A DNA stretch of 15,514 nt from an uncultured Lachnospiraceae bacterium (GTDB lineage Bacteria > Bacillota > Clostridia > Lachnospirales > Lachnospiraceae). The notes below the pieces were generated by a model, which saw only the letters and a list, made by a program, of their open reading frames with translations, did no database searches and was not told the DNA's origin. The position numbers and the translations under genes are program-made. The stretch is taken from positions 1 through 15,514 of the forward strand of contig CAOJQZ010000057.1 in the NCBI GenBank assembly GCA_948441955.1. Direction: 5' to 3'. Every line of letters begins with the position of its first letter. Position 1 is the stretch's first letter. Of the stretch, positions 13,587 through 15,514 are shown in pieces.

Positions 13587-14816
13587 ATGAAAAGAAATAA
13601 AAGGCTTGCTTTGTCAGTATCAGCCGCGCTCATAATGTTTCTTTTTGTCTCAGGATGTACAAAGACAGAAAAGGAGGAGGAACCTAATCTCCCGGACATA
13701 GATATGATGGAAGAGATGCAGGAGAAGCAGGAAGATAACCCTGATTATGAAGTGAAAAGCATGGAAATGAGCACAGAAGAAAGGGCGGGTATTACCGGGA
13801 AGCTTTCTTCTGTCATGAAAAAATGCAGTGAAATTTACAGCCAGATTGAGATAGATGAAACCCTTAATACGATCCTGAAGGAAGAAGAAATACACAGGCT
13901 GATTGAGCTTATCGCCAGAGACGGAAGCTCTGCTGTGTGCGGGAACCGGGATGATAATATGAAAAATTATAAAAGGGTAGACGAAAGTCTTAAGTTGGCG
14001 GAACAGGGAGAAAAAACGGAGACGGATTTTTATTCTGTTAATAAAAGCGGAGTGTTTCGGTATTACAGGCTTCAGTTTGAGGAGGGCAGATTATTTGTTA
14101 CATTTGCAAGCGCCGTATATAATAAAAGTTTGGAGCCGGTTTTTCAGCAGATGGAGAAAATTCTGGCTTATCAATGGGAATACACGGAAAAAGGATGGCT
14201 TATCTGGGAGAAAGCATTATCCAGAAATCAGGAGATGGATATGCATATTTTTTACCGGATTCTGCCATTGGATGAAAAGTGCAGAGAGCTTGCGGAAAAA
14301 TGTATCATACCAGTCAGTTATTTTGGGAATAACCTGTTTGTGACGGACTGGGATCAAGATAATCTGGGCAATGTGGAGCTTAATGATCTGTTTGATTCTC
14401 TTTATTTCATGGCAACTGGTGAGAAAATAAATAAAGAGAGGTATGAGGGCGGAATTCCCGGAGAGGAGTTTGAGAGTATTGTCAGCCGATATTTTGATAT
14501 GACAACAGAGCAAATTCGACGATTTGGCGCATATAATGAAGAAAAGGGAACATATCCCTGGCTTGCTGTAAGCGCGTGGAACAGAATTCCGCAGATACAG
14601 CCCTTTCCGGAGGTTGTCAAGTTTGAGGAAAACGCCGACGGTACGCTGTCGGTCTATGTAGAGGCTGTGTTTGTAGAAGAAGGAAGGGACTGCTCTTTTC
14701 GTCATGTGGTAACAATACGGGAGGAGGAAGACGGGAATTATAAATTTCTGGGAAATAAGGTGGACTGGGAAAATGTGTATCGGATTCCCAGGTATAAGGC
14801 GAGAAGGGAATTTTAA
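13587..14816 (+). CDS. Acidic membrane-anchored lipoprotein of unknown function
   Basis: Protein of 409 aa with a type II (lipoprotein) signal peptide: MKRNKR, a hydrophobic stretch and the lipobox FVSGC with Cys24 as the lipidated residue. It should therefore be exported and anchored to the outer face of the membrane. A strongly acidic linker follows (about 25-60, many Glu and Asp). The rest is soluble, with no recognised catalytic motif; it has mixed strand/helix character and many aromatic residues. ATG 13587 is preferred over 13575 because GGAGGG at 13577-13582 would be its ribosome site and the first option would begin at that site. I do not recognise the family with confidence; a Lachnospiraceae-type DUF (DUF6070-like) is a weak guess. 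It is followed after 3 nt by the putative peptidase gene, so an operon is near certain. Confidence 0.82.
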   Translation: MKRNKRLALSVSAALIMFLFVSGCTKTEKEEEPNLPDIDMMEEMQEKQEDNPDYEVKSMEMSTEERAGITGKLSSVMKKCSEIYSQIEIDETLNTILKEEEIHRLIELIARDGSSAVCGNRDDNMKNYKRVDESLKLAEQGEKTETDFYSVNKSGVFRYYRLQFEEGRLFVTFASAVYNKSLEPVFQQMEKILAYQWEYTEKGWLIWEKALSRNQEMDMHIFYRILPLDEKCRELAEKCIIPVSYFGNNLFVTDWDQDNLGNVELNDLFDSLYFMATGEKINKERYEGGIPGEEFESIVSRYFDMTTEQIRRFGAYNEEKGTYPWLAVSAWNRIPQIQPFPEVVKFEENADGTLSVYVEAVFVEEGRDCSFRHVVTIREEEDGNYKFLGNKVDWENVYRIPRYKARREF

Positions 14817-14819
14817 GTT

Positions 14820-15455
14820 ATGAAAAGAGAATTGAATTATTTTACAATAGAAGGAACCTATGGAGGCAATCAGGAGTGGTTCACCAATATTGTTATGAAT
14901 ATGGGCGGCTGTGCGGCGGCGGCAGCCTGTGACTGCTGTATTTATCTTGCCCTCAGGAAAGGAGCGGAGAAGTTATATCCTTATTCAGTACAGGAACTTA
15001 CGAAAGAAAATTATATTTCCTTCAGCCAGAAGATGAAGCCCTATATTCGTCCAAGAATTGGCGGTGTAAAAAAACTGGAGTGGTTTTTGGAGGGATTTGA
15101 AAATTATATCAGGGATGCAGGCGGGAATGCTTTGGGTATAAAGCTTGCTGCTTTTTCCGGAGAGAATAGCTATGAAGAGGCAAGGGCTATGATTTGTACG
15201 CAGATTGACGCAGGATGTCCGATACCATACCTCTTGCTAAAACACAAAAGAAATGAAAAGTATAAGGATTATATCTGGCACTGGTTTCTTCTCGTGGGCT
15301 ATGAGGAGAAGGAGAACGATATACTGGTGAAAACGGCAACCTATGGTGAAAGCTGTATCTTCCCGCTACGGGAACTTTGGGACACCGGATGTATGGAAAA
15401 GGGTGGAATGATTCGATTATCTATATCTGAAAATCGCTTAAGCCCCAAGGCCTAA
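14820..15455 (+). CDS. Putative papain-fold (C39-like) cysteine peptidase domain protein
   Basis: A 211-aa protein without signal peptide or membrane segment. Its N-terminal part contains NMGGCAAAAACDCC with Cys31 in the position of a papain-type nucleophile at the start of a helix, preceded by Gln/Asn-bearing residues. The second half has IWHWFLLVGYEE with His154, then VKTATYGES, the His and following beta-strand pattern of C39-like peptidases. Cys31 and His154 are the proposed catalytic pair; the third residue is unclear, since an Asn/Asp would be expected and the segment has Thr/Tyr/Glu. This assignment is inference from motif order. It starts 3 nt after the lipoprotein stop, with GAAGGGA in that gene's end as ribosome site. 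Its last codons and TAA stop lie inside the terminator stem. Confidence 0.7.
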   Translation: MKRELNYFTIEGTYGGNQEWFTNIVMNMGGCAAAAACDCCIYLALRKGAEKLYPYSVQELTKENYISFSQKMKPYIRPRIGGVKKLEWFLEGFENYIRDAGGNALGIKLAAFSGENSYEEARAMICTQIDAGCPIPYLLLKHKRNEKYKDYIWHWFLLVGYEEKENDILVKTATYGESCIFPLRELWDTGCMEKGGMIRLSISENRLSPKA

Positions 15456-15465
15456 GCGATTTTTG
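15430..15465 (+). terminator. Rho-independent terminator of the lipoprotein/peptidase operon
   Basis: Stem of 11 bp, AAAATCGCTTA (15430-15440) with TAAGCGATTTT (15453-15463), extended inward by further G-C pairs around CCAA, followed by a T-rich end. The stop codon TAA is part of the right arm. Confidence 0.88.
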
Positions 15466-15467
15466 TT

Positions 15468-15514
15468 GTGCGCCTGGCGGCGCACGTTTCTAACCGGTGT
15501 AAGTCCGGAATCCG
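15468..15514 (+). mobile_element. 5' end of a group II intron (bacterial class C type), continuing beyond the window
   Basis: Begins GTGCGCC, the group II 5' splice-site consensus GUGYG. GTGCGCC (15468-15474) and GGCGCAC (15479-15485) form a perfect stem with loop TGGC. Next comes CCGG-TGTAAGT-CCGG (15494-15508), including the GGTGnnAGTCC motif conserved near the start of domain I. The order matches my recollection of the Oceanobacillus iheyensis IIC intron start (GUGUGCCCGGC... then GGGUGAGAGUCCC). The location, just behind an intrinsic terminator stem, is the classic insertion site of class C introns. Only 47 bp are visible, so the reverse transcriptase gene and 3' end cannot be assessed. 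Confidence 0.82.

Noticed and set aside
14217..14705. 162-codon antisense frame opposite the lipoprotein gene
   Set aside because: It starts without a ribosome site and is opposite a clearly expressed, signal-peptide-bearing gene.

Overview
The window looks like a chromosomal segment of an obligately anaerobic, low-to-mid GC Gram-positive bacterium, most likely a gut Lachnospiraceae (Clostridium cluster XIVa; an inference from protein style, not a search). Pointers are strong AGGAGG-type ribosome sites, a class III anaerobic ribonucleotide reductase, BioY, several small Cys-rich clostridial families (DUF1284, DUF1848, YkgJ) and a group IIC-type intron start placed after a terminator.

Layout. 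29-1659: a proline-iminopeptidase-like hydrolase (+) converges on an SDR oxidoreductase (-) of the EF-P 5-aminopentanone reductase type. 1816-6154: a large RND efflux permease with a roughly 245-residue coiled-coil insertion overlaps a small HD hydrolase of the MESH1/SpoT type. 6162-7090 (-): bioY is translationally coupled to a DUF1284 protein, behind a near-consensus promoter whose -35 overlaps a BirA-like operator. 7317-8261: a DUF1848 protein with a C-terminal CX3CX2C cysteine motif. 8250-8724: an acylphosphatase gene bracketed by 56-bp inverted repeats, each containing a perfect 32-bp palindrome. 8743-11951: nrdG, then two NrdR boxes, then nrdD with a fused C-terminal glutaredoxin-like domain. 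11948-13410 (-): proC followed by a YkgJ-family Cys-cluster protein. 13587-15455: an acidic lipoprotein and a papain-fold-like (C39-type) putative cysteine peptidase in an operon, ending in a strong terminator. At 15468 the 5' end of a group II intron begins and runs off the window.

How the parts work together. nrdG and nrdD form the anaerobic dNTP supply: NrdG installs the glycyl radical on NrdD, the fused redoxin probably delivers reducing equivalents, and NrdR tunes nrdD transcription. bioY imports biotin under biotin-responsive control. The RND/HD pair links a membrane exporter to a putative alarmone hydrolase by an 8-nt gene overlap. Most other genes are unconnected housekeeping functions.

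Most worth following up: the inverted-repeat-bounded acylphosphatase unit, with GTCCC motifs spaced exactly 21 bp; the apparent permuted radical-SAM layout of the DUF1848 protein; the RND pump with its own coiled coil; the lipoprotein/peptidase pair; and the intron directly behind the terminator. Nothing here is clearly a wholly new system. All family assignments are from reading motifs, without database searches.
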